NCBI GenBank assembly: GCA_022393335.1
Contig: JAJEKB010021158.1
Coordinates: forward strand, 1,815,782-1,879,781
DNA length: 64,000 nt
DNA from: Macrotrachela quadricornifera
Taxonomy: Eukaryota > Rotifera > Eurotatoria > Philodinida > Philodinidae
Direction of reading: 5' to 3'
How positions within the stretch are numbered: the stretch's first letter is position 1; each line of letters starts with the position of its first letter. Shown piece by piece: positions 37,677 to 48,355 of the stretch. A program made the position numbers and the translations under genes. The notes below the pieces were generated by a model. The model searched no databases. It saw nothing but the letters and a program-made list of their open reading frames with translations, and had not been told where the DNA came from.

Positions 37677-38056
37677 AAGTTAGTCGATCAATAAATCTAT
37701 ATATATCGAGTAATAAATTCGTCGAATTAATTTCAAAGCTACTAATGAAACTGTTTTGTGAAGATGATGATGAAGTATTAGTTGGTATGAAAACAGATAC
37801 CCTACAAATCGATGCTATTAGTTGATAAAAAAAACTCCCTTTCAATCAAAAAAATCTTTATCAGTTAATTGTTTCTATTCGTCATTGTCGTATTTCAGCT
37901 GTATTATTAAATGGTCAATATCGTGCGATAATATATAGTAATAATGAAAATGATCAAGATATAACATGACCATTTAGGTATTATTCGACTGATCTTGATA
38001 ATGGAACCATTCCAATTCTAATAACTCGTGTACGTTTATTACTGAAAATCTTCTGA
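37677..38056 (+). pseudogene. Degenerate Tudor-like fragment downstream of the Tudor gene
   Basis: A first piece (37677 to about 37825) reads FVELISKLLMKLFCEDDDEV and ends in TGA. A second piece after an acceptor-like tatcag (37865-38056) reads IRHCRISAVLLNGQYRAIIY, then a TGA at 37967-37969, then PFRYYSTDLDNGTI. The YRAI and Y-x-D-x-DNG motifs resemble the RA and D-x-GN motifs of Tudor domains. A TGG-to-TGA change would explain the internal stop. Likely a decayed tandem relative of the preceding gene. Confidence 0.4.
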
Positions 38057-38431
38057 AACCTAATTATATTGTTTATCATCTTGACATTCATGGAATGTTT
38101 TAGAGTGATGTTCGTATACAAAATGTAAACAAATCTTGTGTTGTTGTTGATCGATAGTTTCATATATTTGATTTCATTAGATCTCTTGTCATTGTATAGA
38201 ATCTAGCTCAATAAAAATTTTTCATGTTGAAATAAATCATCCTCATAGTTTTAATTTTCTTACTCAAATGTTAGTAAAGTGATTGAAAAAAGAGAAAAAG
38301 ATACATAGAAGAAAACAAACCGTCGTTAGTAACAAATAAGCTAGTATATGGCCACTTTTTTATGCATTCTGGGGGTCAACAAGCAGATTGGGAATAAGGC
38401 TCATTGAAATTCCAATTAAATAAAAATCAAA

Positions 38432-38930
38432 CTATGTTGAAATAATCTTACTCAAATGCGGCATTATTATATCTGATTCTATTTTACCTACATCATCTTT
38501 TGCTAAAGCCCAACTACTCTTTATTGAATTAATTATCGAATCATTAATAGCTGATTTTCTTGGACTATTCTAAATAAAAATAAATTATTTATTTTCTAAT
38601 AAATAAATAAAAAATAAAATTTTTTTACTTTTTCTTGATCAATTAAAGTTTGTCGATTATCATCAATTAAATCAACTTCATAATCTTGTTTTTGTATTTG
38701 TTTTAAAGCTTGTATTTGTTCTTGACGAATATTTAATAATGTTATTGCACTATCATAAGAATTATAGCTTAAAAAAATTAATTTTCTTTAGAAATAAAAT
38801 TAATAAAAAAAGACATATTTTCGACGAAGAAAAAAAATGTTCACCACTAAAACTTTGTAAATAATCACGAATATGTAAATCATTTAAAGTTTTAGAAAAA
38901 AAGAAAAGTAAAAATCTTTTTATTTTATTT
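38432..38930 (-). pseudogene. Two or three exons of an unrecognised helical protein, 5' part missing
   Basis: Reading leftwards: LNDLHIRDYLQSFS (about 38890-38850), an intron, then YDSAITLLNIRQEQIQALKQ, QKQDYEVDLIDDNRQTLIDQ (about 38770-38637), a 48-bp intron, then NSPRKSAINDSIINSIKSSW and DDVGKIESDIIMPHLS to a TAG at 38432. Splice borders of the last two exons are normal. The upstream border lacks an AG, and a MITE (38944-39073) sits directly above it. Family not recognised. Confidence 0.4.
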
Positions 38931-38943
38931 ATAAAATCAGTAC

Positions 38944-39073
38944 ATCCCAGGTCGAACGATACGGTCCGTATACGGCCTTTACGACATCAAAACGGGCCGT
39001 AAAGCCACCGTTTTGTCACGGTTTACGTTCCGAAAACGTATTGTAAACGACTCCGTTTTGATCGACCTGGGAT
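38944..39073. mobile_element. 130-bp MITE with ATCCCAGGTCGA ends
   Basis: The terminal inverted repeat is ATCCCAGGTCGA at both ends. The GC-rich interior (acggtccgtatacggcc, aaacgg/ccgttt words) is similar in style to the ends of the element at 24517-26222. Confidence 0.7.
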
Positions 39074-39074
39074 C

Positions 39075-39198
39075 TTAAGAATAATCACATCCTCAATACA
39101 TATATACATAAAGAAAGAGAGAAAACAAATTTATTGTCTAATTTTTTTTCTTTCTTTCTTTATGTGTATATGTATTAAGGATGTGATTATTTTTAACA
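39075..39198. repeat. 124-bp hairpin element
   Basis: Left arm ttaagaataatcacatcc and onward pairs with right arm ggatgtgattatttttaa. The arms are about 45 bp and include acatatatacataaagaaag. It directly abuts the previous MITE. Confidence 0.75.
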
Positions 39199-39270
39199 TG
39201 CACTAAAATCACAAACATTTTCTCTTTGATAAGTCTTTGAATAAAAAAATAAATAAATTAATAAAATAGT

Positions 39271-39759
39271 TCATTGAAGAACATACAATCGTTGTTTTTG
39301 TCGTTGTATTGTTGGAGAAACTACCGTTCGACGAACTGCTTGAGCATCGTCGGTGTATGCAGCTAATTGGATATATAAATATATACTTATGGCGAATAGA
39401 CCAATTTTTAAGTATTTGATTAAAAATTTGGTCGAAAAGATATAACAAGCCACAGTTATTCCCAGTACACATAGTTTGACAATCAATATTTTCCATGTTT
39501 TAGCTGTTGAAATCTTCTCCAAAACACTTGTAACTGCAACGATAAGCATAACGAATTGTGTTGTATCGCGTTTACCAGATCACAAAAACTCCCAGCATGA
39601 CGATCAAAAATTGACCATATAAACGAAGATAATAAAGTAAAAAAAGGTATTATAACCCATAAAATGCATAGAACAATAGTCATTAGAAATGACACCATGT
39701 TAATTAAAAATCCAATAAGATTTTCAAATTTATCAAAGTGGGGCAAAGACAATAACTAT
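39271..39759 (-). pseudogene. Membrane-protein remnant with several hydrophobic segments
   Basis: From an acceptor-like aatag the first frame reads LPHFDKFENLIGFLINMVSF and a strongly hydrophobic stretch (TIVLCILWVIIPFFTLLSSF). A second, overlapping frame (to a stop at 39271) reads KTWKILIVKLCVLGITVAC, two hydrophobic segments and a basic tail (QAVRRTVVSPTIQRQKQR). A 42-bp GT-AG intron may separate them, but the phases do not join, so I assume an indel. Not recognised. Confidence 0.4.
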
Positions 39760-40468
39760 TATTTCAACAGATTTAAAATAAAATGAAACTATACGGACAA
39801 ATCATTCTAGAATTTTATTCATTTTGTAAACAAAAAATCAAATATTATGTGCATGCAACGAAAAAAAGAATCGAAAAAGAATTTTTCGTTTCGCCTTTCC
39901 GAATTAAGTAAGAGAACGCACGTGTAATAGTATAAAGAATCGATAGTGAAAACAACAGTAGAAATGATTCCATTCTTTTCTTCTAACTAGTCAATTAAAT
40001 ATAAATTTTTAATGATTAAAACAAAATAACTAAATTATATTTCTGATCATAAAAGTAATTTCTTTTTCAAGCAAAAAAAGCAGGTGTTGTCTTACTCAGA
40101 TATATAGGTTTATTGTCTAAAGCTACGTCTCGCATAGACAATGCTCGATAAATCCTTGAACAATTGAATATCAAACCTGTCCATAGTTATCTCATACAAA
40201 ATTGACGTAGTTTTGAAGTTAATATTTTATTAATCAAATGTTCTTTTCATGCTAAACAATACTCATCTCAACAACATATTAATACAAAAAAATAAATATA
40301 TTTTATCAATTGATACAACATATATCGATCATGATTTTTATTTAATTGAACAATATTTAGAAAAATTAAAACATTTGATGAGTTCAAGTGATTATAACGA
40401 AAAATATATAAAATATTTATTTATAAAATTTCATCTAATTATAAATAATTTTATAAATTTAATCATAA

Positions 40469-41139
40469 GGGTAAAACCATGGAGACCCAACCACTTTTTT
40501 GGAAAAACGTTTTTTTATCAACTTCTTTCTGCTAGTTAGGCCGGTATGCAGTAGAAAATAAGTTTGGCCGAAAAAAACTCCAAGGCCGTATTTGATATTA
40601 CAGAGATCCAAGGTGATTTGTCGGAGCACCTATAGACAGACTCGATTACTATGGTTGTTCCAATGTTTCGAGCTGATATTTTAGGTATAGATAGACGGCT
40701 ACTAGACAAGCAAAACCTCCGAAGGATTTCTATTTTGGATGAATTCCTACTGAAATAGTATAATTTTAAGAAAAACAATTTTTACACAATCAGCAAAAAA
40801 CTATATTTTTCATATAAAATCTATACACATCACTTTACTTAAAAACGGGCCATTTCAGTGAGAATTCATCCAAAATAGAAATCCTTCGGAGGTTTTGCTT
40901 GTCTAGTAGCCGTCTATCTATACCTAAAATATCAGCTCGAAACATTGGAACAACCATAGTAATCGAGTCTGTCTATAGGTGCTCCGACAAATCCCCTTGG
41001 ATCTCTGTTATATCAAATACGACCTAGAAGTTTTCTTCCACTAAACTTATTTTCTACTGTATACCGGTCCAACCAGTAGAAAAAAGTTGATAAAAAAACG
41101 TTTTTCCAAAAAAGTGGTTGGGTCTCCATGGATTAACCC
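40469..41139. mobile_element. 671-bp palindromic MITE
   Basis: The arms of about 300 bp begin GGGTAAAACCATGGAGACCC and, read from the right, GGGTTAATCCATGGAGACCC. Matching includes ttcgagctgatattttaggt and its complement. The central loop is short. The target duplication is unclear (possibly TA). Confidence 0.85.
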
Positions 41140-41354
41140 ATATATATCTAAAAGAATTTTTATGGTTAGTAAGCACTGATTTCAATTAAAAAGATATTTT
41201 TATTATAAATTTGAATTAATTTTTAACAAATTTATCTTTAACTTGTCAATAAAAAACTAGAAATATCAAATATAGATTAAACAATATTAATTTTTTTTTA
41301 AATAATAATCAAAATTATTATTTGCATTATACAATTAATATGAAATATATTTAA

Positions 41355-42197
41355 TTAATGTAATAGATTCTTTATTAAATTTGAATTCTTATTGAACATA
41401 TGCAATAAATGAAAACAGATTTGAATAAAAGGATCATTTGTATCAATTGAATCATGTATATCTTCAATAATAGACAAAGTCAATTTAAATCGAACAAATA
41501 TATCGAGAACATTTATTTCTTCTGATGTCAATGGTATTATTTCTTGATATCCTTATAAAAACGTTTTTCCTTTTTCTTCTCCCTTCTCTTTATCAACTAA
41601 TAGATGAAAAAGATATGTGACTAAATCAGTAATGAACAACGACTGACATGCATCAATAAAATCAATAATAAAAATATTTCCATTGTTTATCATTATTGAA
41701 TTATTTGTATGAAAATCATTGTGAATAAGTTCACGCTCAAAACTTCCATTGAAATTAATTAATTATTGTTTACATTGAATAAAATTTGATAAAAGAAAAT
41801 GATCAATATTATCGATTTGTTGTTTTTTCCACTATTTATCTATTAATTCTTGATCTTCTTCTAAATGAATATGAAATAAATAGGAATGAGAAACAATTCT
41901 CTATTATGCTAAAAGACAGCCCATTTTATGTAAATAAGTATCATCTTTATCAAGTATATATCTTATTGGTTATATTCCTTCAATAAATTTTTGAATAAAG
42001 AGAGAAACGATTATTATCACATATAACAAATTGTTGTTTATTAGAAAGAATTATTTGTGGACATGGTTATTTATATGAATTATATAAAATATTTTCAAAT
42101 TTTAATATTAATTGAAGATGTTCAATACACTGAGAATATTCAATATATTTAACAACATATTTAACTTGCTCACAAGTAACAAATAAATATGTTTCAT
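41355..42197 (-). pseudogene. Aminoglycoside-phosphotransferase-fold kinase, broken
   Basis: An acceptor (ttttttcag) precedes 42197. The product contains GCLLA, RIVSHSYLFHIHLEEDQELI, the catalytic loop ELIHNDFHTNNS (HxDxxxxN), the metal-binding IFIIDFIDACQS and GYQEIIPLTSEE. This order fits the APH/choline/hydroxylysine-kinase fold, which phosphorylates small hydroxyl or amine substrates. The frame holds about seven TAA/TAG stops, each one C-to-T step from Gln where Gln fits, and one 1-nt frameshift near 42015. The catalytic residues survive. An N-terminal lobe is not found. Confidence 0.65.
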
Positions 42198-42518
42198 CTG
42201 AAAAAAAACCATTTTCAAGTGAATTTTATTTATTTATACTTAAATTATATTCATTGAAAAGAATTTTTTTTAATTCTATTTTCCATTTTATATCTAAATA
42301 GAATAAAAATATATTAATCTAAAAAAAAAGAATTCGTTAAAATCTATAACTCATCATTCGATAATATGTATTTCATTCAATCAACAAATAATTTCATGCC
42401 TTTATTAAATGATTTGAAATAGAAACTAGACATTCAAAAACGTCATATTATGAAAAAAATAAGTTCGTTATTTTTTTCCTTTATATAAGTATAAAAAAAA
42501 CGAACATTGATAATTATA

Positions 42519-43190
42519 TTATAAATGAAATGAAATATCTTCATTATCTGACTGATGTGAAATACTTTTTAAAGTTATATTTGTTTCAAAAAAGAGTTTT
42601 AAATGTATTATCACGTATTGTACGAAGATATTCACCATGAAATATCTATTTAGTTTATCAAAATTTTTATTAAAATAAAATTTAAAAAAAAACAAAATAA
42701 AAGCCAATGAAACATAATAATTATTTTTTTCAATTAATCGATATCACATTAATGTGTGTGCATTAAAAATACGAATTGAAGATCCATCTGATTGTTGTTG
42801 TCTTAGTAACATTGAATTTAATATTGGAATTACACTAATTCTATATTTAATATAAAACAAAATTCCTTTACTAGTAATATTATTGTGTATTATAAAAATA
42901 TAAAACTAACCGTTGTTTTATGTTTATATCTACTGATCTTAATTCATCTGTATCTGGTAAATTTATTTCTAAAACTAAGATTATATCATTAATTAATATA
43001 GAATTAAATATTTATATAATTACAATCAAAAAGTATATATATGGATAGATTTTACTTGTATCAATTATTTGACATGTATTATTTCTATATATATTATTAA
43101 ATAATTCTTTTAATTCAATTAAAAATTGATTATATGATTTTTGATTTGATCGAATTAATGATCGATATTCATCTGAAATCTATTTTAATT
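42519..43190 (-). pseudogene. Three or four short exon remnants, unrecognised protein
   Basis: Exon-like pieces with splice-like borders: DEYRSLIRSNQKSYNQFLIE with KELFNNIYRNNTCQIIDTS (about 43185-43050), INLPDTDELRSVDINIKQR (about 42975-42912), ISVIPILNSMLLRQQQSDGS with SSIRIFNAHTLM then TGA (about 42840-42740). A tail reading TNITLKSISHQSDNEDISFH ends at 42519. They are probably parts of one gene, perhaps continuous with the exons at 45076-45634. Frameshift in a T-run near 42590. Confidence 0.35.
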
Positions 43191-43643
43191 CTTAAATAAA
43201 AGTAATATTGTATCTTTATTTTATTTTGAAAAATTAAAGTAAAATAAAGTGATAGACAATATTTTTAATTTATTGCTTATTCGCTCGTTTAGTATCATAT
43301 ACTGATAATATTCCAGAATATGTTAAGATTTTCAAAAGATATTTAGTTATGTTACAACATTATTATCAGTATGTAATAGGAGTCGATCATATTCAGCTCA
43401 TAAATCTAGTTCATATCAACGAAAGAACTATTTAATTAGATAAATTTCTATTGAAAGAATTATTTGAACAACTCTGTTGATAAGAACTAAATACGAATGA
43501 AATATCTAGGGTTTATACCTAGCAGTATTATTCTCAAAATAGAACAAAAGTTTTTATAATTAGAAGTGATTCTCAAAATATTCGAGAAAAAATTTTGTAT
43601 GACTCAGCTTCAAGAAGTAGAATGAACTGTGAAAGATAGGAAT

Positions 43644-44046
43644 GAGAAGTTACTGTTACCAACCAATTACTTTAACAGGTAATTGATAATGGAAAAGTTA
43701 TCATTACCGAGTAACTAGTAACGGAAGAAGTTACCCGTTACTTTATCCGGGTAACTTCTTAAAAAGACGAATTATGACTTCCATTCGATCGGATATTATT
43801 CAAACATCATTAAATAAAATTATCTGTTAATTGATAATAGAAAACGAAAATTCATTACCAGTTACTCGGTAACACCTCCAATTGAAAAAATGATTTCTTA
43901 GCCATATTGGATCGATCCGAAGTCATAATTCGTTTTTTTAAGAAGTTACCCGAAAAAAGTAACGAGTAACTTCTCTCATTACTAGTTACCCGGTAATATT
44001 AACTTTTCCATTACTCGTTATTTGATAACGTAACAATAACTTTCTC
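43644..44046. repeat. About 400-bp palindromic MITE
   Basis: The arms of about 150 bp carry aagttaccc/gggtaactt words. aaaagacgaattatgactt on the left matches aagtcataattcgttttttt on the right in inverse orientation. Confidence 0.8.
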
Positions 44047-44217
44047 TTCTAGTGAAAGAGATCGGTTCTTATAAAAAGAACTGTTTGAACAATTCTTGAA
44101 ATCTAAACTGACGAGAAAACAACCCCAACTGTCAAATCGCTTTCAAGTCACAAGTATGTGTTTAATATCTGTTCTAATCAGTTTGAAACACATGGAAAAA
44201 TATTCATGATACTAATT

Positions 44218-44900
44218 TATTTCTGTCGAGATATTGCATTTTTACAGTATTTTTTAAGAGAAAATCGTAGTCCTTTCAGGAATACCAGAAAAATTGATTT
44301 TCCATCTGAACTTTTATATAAAAATAAATTTCCACTAGAATAATTTACTATGAAAGTTTTTGAACTAGAAATAATCAANNNNNNNNNNNNNNNNNNNNNN
44401 NNNNNNNNNNNNNNNNNNNNNNNNNNNNNNNNNNNNNNNNNNNNNNNNNNNNNNNNNNNNNNNNNNNNNNNNNNNNNNNNNNNNNNNNNNNNNNNNNNNN
44501 NNNNNNNNNNNNNNNNNNNNNNNNNNNNNNNNNNNNNNNNNNNNNNNNNNNNNNNNNNNNNNNNNNNNNNNNNNNNNNNNNNNNNNNNNNNNNNNNNNNN
44601 NNNNNNNNNNNNNNNNNNNNNNNNNNNNNNNNNNNNNNNNNNNNNNNNNNNNNNNNNNNNNNNNNNNNNNNNNNNNNNNNNNNNNNNNNNNNNNNNNNNN
44701 NNNNNNNNNNNNNNNNNNNNNNNNNNNNNNNNNNNNNNNNNNNNNNNNNNNNNNNNNNNNNNNNNNNNNNNNNNNNNNGTCAAAATTCTAAAATCAGTTA
44801 TTTTCATGTTCTTAAAAGAAGAACTACAAATTTCTATTAAAAAGAAATACTGTAAAAATGCAATCTCTTGGCAACAATAAACTAGCAACAAAAATTCTTT
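44218..44900. repeat. Inverted repeat around the assembly gap
   Basis: The sequence left of the gap (attgcatttttacagtattt at about 44232) recurs inverted right of it (about 44845). The 400-N run (44379-44778) sits in the middle. Confidence 0.8.
44379..44778. other. Assembly gap, 400 N
   Basis: Exactly 400 N; the size is probably nominal. Confidence 0.99.
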
Positions 44901-45075
44901 TCAGGATATTCATAGGTCATTATGATCTACATTATAGATATATTCCCGATTCGAACATGATGTGATAGTTGAAGAGGTTTCTTCATGAGCTATTCAAATC
45001 AACCAACGGTTATTAAAAGAACTATATGAATTCATCTTCTTGTATGTAATACTAAATTATAAAATGATATTTTAC

Positions 45076-45634
45076 TTTCGTAGCAAAAGAAAGCATTTGA
45101 GAATTGAGTAAAGGAATTGTAAATGTTGGTCGATCAAGAGATAATGCATAATGAATATGAAATAATTGTCGTTGAATAGACCATCTATAAACACCTAAAT
45201 ATCCTAAAAAATATTTTGTTTTGAAAAATTTTAAATATTTAAATTAATTAACTAATTTAATTTTTCAATTTTCTTATAAAAATGAAAACAAATTTTTAAA
45301 ATTTTTATTGTAATATACGAATAATCGGTAGTAGATGACATATATATAGATGGAATTTAATTGATAATTTTAACTTACGAAAAAGTAATGAAAAAAATTT
45401 TTGTTGAAGTGTAGAAAAAAAGTAATTGATAATTATAAATATTGAAAAGCATCATTCTATGTTGTGCTTGAATAATCCATTGAGGATATTTTGTTTCTTT
45501 ATGAATATTTTCATTTACTTTTTTACTTAATTCTACAATAATTGAACGTAAATTAAATCGATTTGTTGGATTATTTAAACATAAATAATAAATTAATTGA
45601 CAATATAATTTCAAATAAAATATAGCATTTTGTT
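45076..45634 (-). pseudogene. Two exons of an unrecognised protein
   Basis: The first exon (45634-45379) reads LKLYCQLIYYLCLNNPTNRF, LRSIIVELSKKVNENIHKET and WIIQAQHRMMLFNIYNYQ. After a slip in a T7 run it continues STLQQKFFSLLF. A normal intron leads to a second exon (45203-45076) reading YLGVYRWSIQRQLFHIHYAL and SLDRPTFTIPLLNSQMLSFA. The amino-acid content is clearly coding-like. The T-run slip may be decay or a homopolymer sequencing error. Family not recognised. Confidence 0.5.
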
Positions 45635-45689
45635 CTAAAAAAAGAAGTAAAAATCCTTTTTTTTTGTTAAATTACTTAAGGGTACTGCT

Positions 45690-45818
45690 CAAGGGGGAAA
45701 TAGCAGATTTTAAGATTTCAAAAGATTTCAAGAGATTTCAAAAGATGTCAAGGAATTTCTAGAGATTTCAACAGATTTCAACAGATTTTGGGCGTCAAAA
45801 TCTGCTTTTTCCCCCTTG
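45690..45818. mobile_element. 129-bp MITE with internal GATTTCAA repeats
   Basis: The ends CAAGGGGGAAATAGCAGA and, inverted, CAAGGGGGAAAAAGCAGA enclose seven or eight loose copies of agatttcaa. Confidence 0.8.
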
Positions 45819-46994
45819 GAAATAATGCTATATTCGATCTTTTGTGACGAAAAGTTTTATAACCTTCTGGTCAAATTTTTCAAAGGGAAATATACTAAAA
45901 GATGCGTTGTGAGCAGGGCTACAACATATCAAAAATGCAGTCTGGGATCTCTTACTTTGATAAGACATTCGCGCGTGACACTGAAAATTGATGACCGCAA
46001 CTTCATCTGTTTTTTTCCAACTTTGACTCTTATCTCATAAAAAAATGACACTCAAAGAATAATTGAAATAGGCTGTTTTGTAGAAAAAACAATTCCCTAT
46101 CATTTGAGACATTCCGCGCCTCAACCATCGAATGACGGAGGAGAAAATCGCAAAATACTACGAGGGTTGGAAAAGTCGATTTTTAGAGTAGGATCATCAA
46201 ATTTGAAGAAATGTGGTATCTGCTAATTTTTTATAAATAACTCAGAATGGGCTGATATTTTGGTTTTCATAATAACTTTTTATGGGCTTTCGAATGAGAC
46301 CATCAAATCCAAAATCTAAAATTTTTCCGCAGCCACCCTCTGCTTAGGGAGGGTGGTCTTCTGGTGGGCCCTCTCTTAAACCTGACGATTCGCCTAGACC
46401 GATATCGTTCATCACGAGTGATGGTTTCCAACATGTGATGAATCTTGCATATAGACGGCTAGCTTCGAAACGTGGAACTTGCCATATGTATCGTTTATTC
46501 GTTCTTATGGATGCCGACGCAGGCCAGACAAGAGGAATACCTGTAGACATGTAGTAATTCAGTACGTACTATCCAATAGAAGTAATTTTATGTGATACAT
46601 CTTAGCCAATATCCAATGACGCTTTTCTCCATTTGTTGCATTCATACTCTGTGAATAGTCCGTTGAAAACCCATATATCGTCAGAAGGAAGTGTGCATTA
46701 AACATTGGATGGTTCACTTCGTTCAGTGTGCCAATCCGTAGGTAAAGGATGTTCGGAAGAAAGCTCTCGAGGTAGTGTTGACAGCTGTTCACCCCCATGT
46801 AAAGTTTATTTCATTCTCTCAAATCAAGTCCATTTTTTACAGCTATCTGCATTGCAATGAACAGTTTATCTATAAAAATGGAATAAACAAGGTTACTACC
46901 ACATACAGTAGAAGATGAAGAACACAATTAATACGGAACAAGATCTTTGTATGTTGCTAAATTCGTTTTACGACATTTTGATGACAATGGACAA
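45819..46994. other. Intergenic, no supported gene
   Basis: Less AT-rich than most of the window around 46320-46560. Open frames there have no domain or splice context. Confidence 0.4.
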
Positions 46995-47373
46995 TTTATC
47001 TGCAGCAGCATGTTCAATTGATGCTATTGTTCGACCTAAAAATAAAAATAAATTTTTTTTCATTGTAAATAAAAACGAATTCGAATAAATTCTCCGTTTC
47101 TATGTTTCAACAAACTGTTGTGCACATTGTTTAGTTCCATCAACCGACATTGTTTTAAGTCTTGCACGAATTTGATTTACACGATCAATAGGAATATCAA
47201 AATGAGGTTCAATTTCAATATTATGATGTTCATTTCAATGTAGTAAACAAACTCTTCGTTGACATGCTGGACATCGACCATGTGCAGCAGTAGGATGGCA
47301 ACTTCTCTGATATTCTTTTTCATCCACATTTTGATGACATTCTGATGAATGATCCATTTATTTTGATCTAAAA
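46995..47373 (-). pseudogene. Partial duplicate of a TRIM-NHL gene 5' end (B-box)
   Basis: The ATG at 47357 begins MDHSSECHQNVDEKEYQRSC and a B-box-like zinc module (CHPTAAHGRCPACQRRVC). It then has a TGA and a TAG in frame. It is about 95% identical to 57559-57939. Homology ends abruptly at gataaatt (near 46995), before the coiled coil. The TGA and TAG stops are shared by both copies, so they predate the duplication. Confidence 0.75.
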
Positions 47374-48355
47374 AATAAATCTTTTTTCCTTTTTATTCAT
47401 CTGAATCATTCTCTATATTATTACTTGAAATAATCATATGAGAATAGAACAAATCAAAAACATTTTACTCAAATAATTTTTTTCTTTGTTGATGAATTAA
47501 TTTCATTCGAGAAGTGTTATCTTTTATTTTTATTATAATTAATAAACTGGTTTTTAATTGTTTACTATAATATTAAATTAATCATTTGGAAAAAGTAAAT
47601 TATCATTACAAATTGAAGATATTTTTTTTCCTAATTGATAATCATCTTTGAATAAAAAATACATATTAATCTGTTTTTATTCAATTTTAATTTAATAATT
47701 TATATATTATGCTTTAAAAAAACTAGGAATCAATTTTTTTTGATTACCTCAACTAAAGTCGAAAATAAAATATCGAAAGAAAATATGTTGAAATGTCAAA
47801 ATATTAAAAAAATTGAACTGTTTCGAATGGAAGAAAATAATGAGAGATATCGTTTAAAAATTGTTAGATAGAGATGTCATTGGAAGACGATTCTTGTGGG
47901 ATAGTGTCTTTCTAGTTTGATTTATTAGGTAATTCTATTATCCAGTAAGGTGTTATTCAAGTTCATCAACTATTTTTCAATTTTTTTATTTCAATTTAAT
48001 TTTCCTCGTTGAAAACAAATATAACAAATTCGTTACTCGTTTCATCAAAATCAAATTCTTCTTCAAGTCAACGATATCTTAAAGGCAAACCAAATAGTGA
48101 GGGTGGCAATATCGAAAAATGTTGGTATCTACGATGTTACTTATCTGAAGAAGTATCGACAGCTCGCGAATGTTCTTCTAATGAGAATTGTTAAATAGAG
48201 AAGAAAGAAAGTGACCTTTGTTCATTCATTCATCATTGATATATAACATAGAAAGATACACCATTGTTTCCATTGACGTCAGCGGTCACAGTTGAAAAAG
48301 TATACGTCTATATAATTGAATATCTATATAAGCTAAGCAGAACTGACAGGTGAAT

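Noticed and set aside
40249..40468. Plus-strand frame with HLNNILIQKNKYILSID, faintly like a phosphotransferase loop
   Set aside because: The catalytic His-Asp pair is not present and the frame runs into a MITE; too weak to call.
44217..44891. 224- and 176-codon frames through the N gap
   Set aside because: They consist mainly of unknown bases.
46344..46798. Two minus-strand frames in a less AT-rich stretch
   Set aside because: No domain, no splice continuity and no repeat boundary to support a gene.
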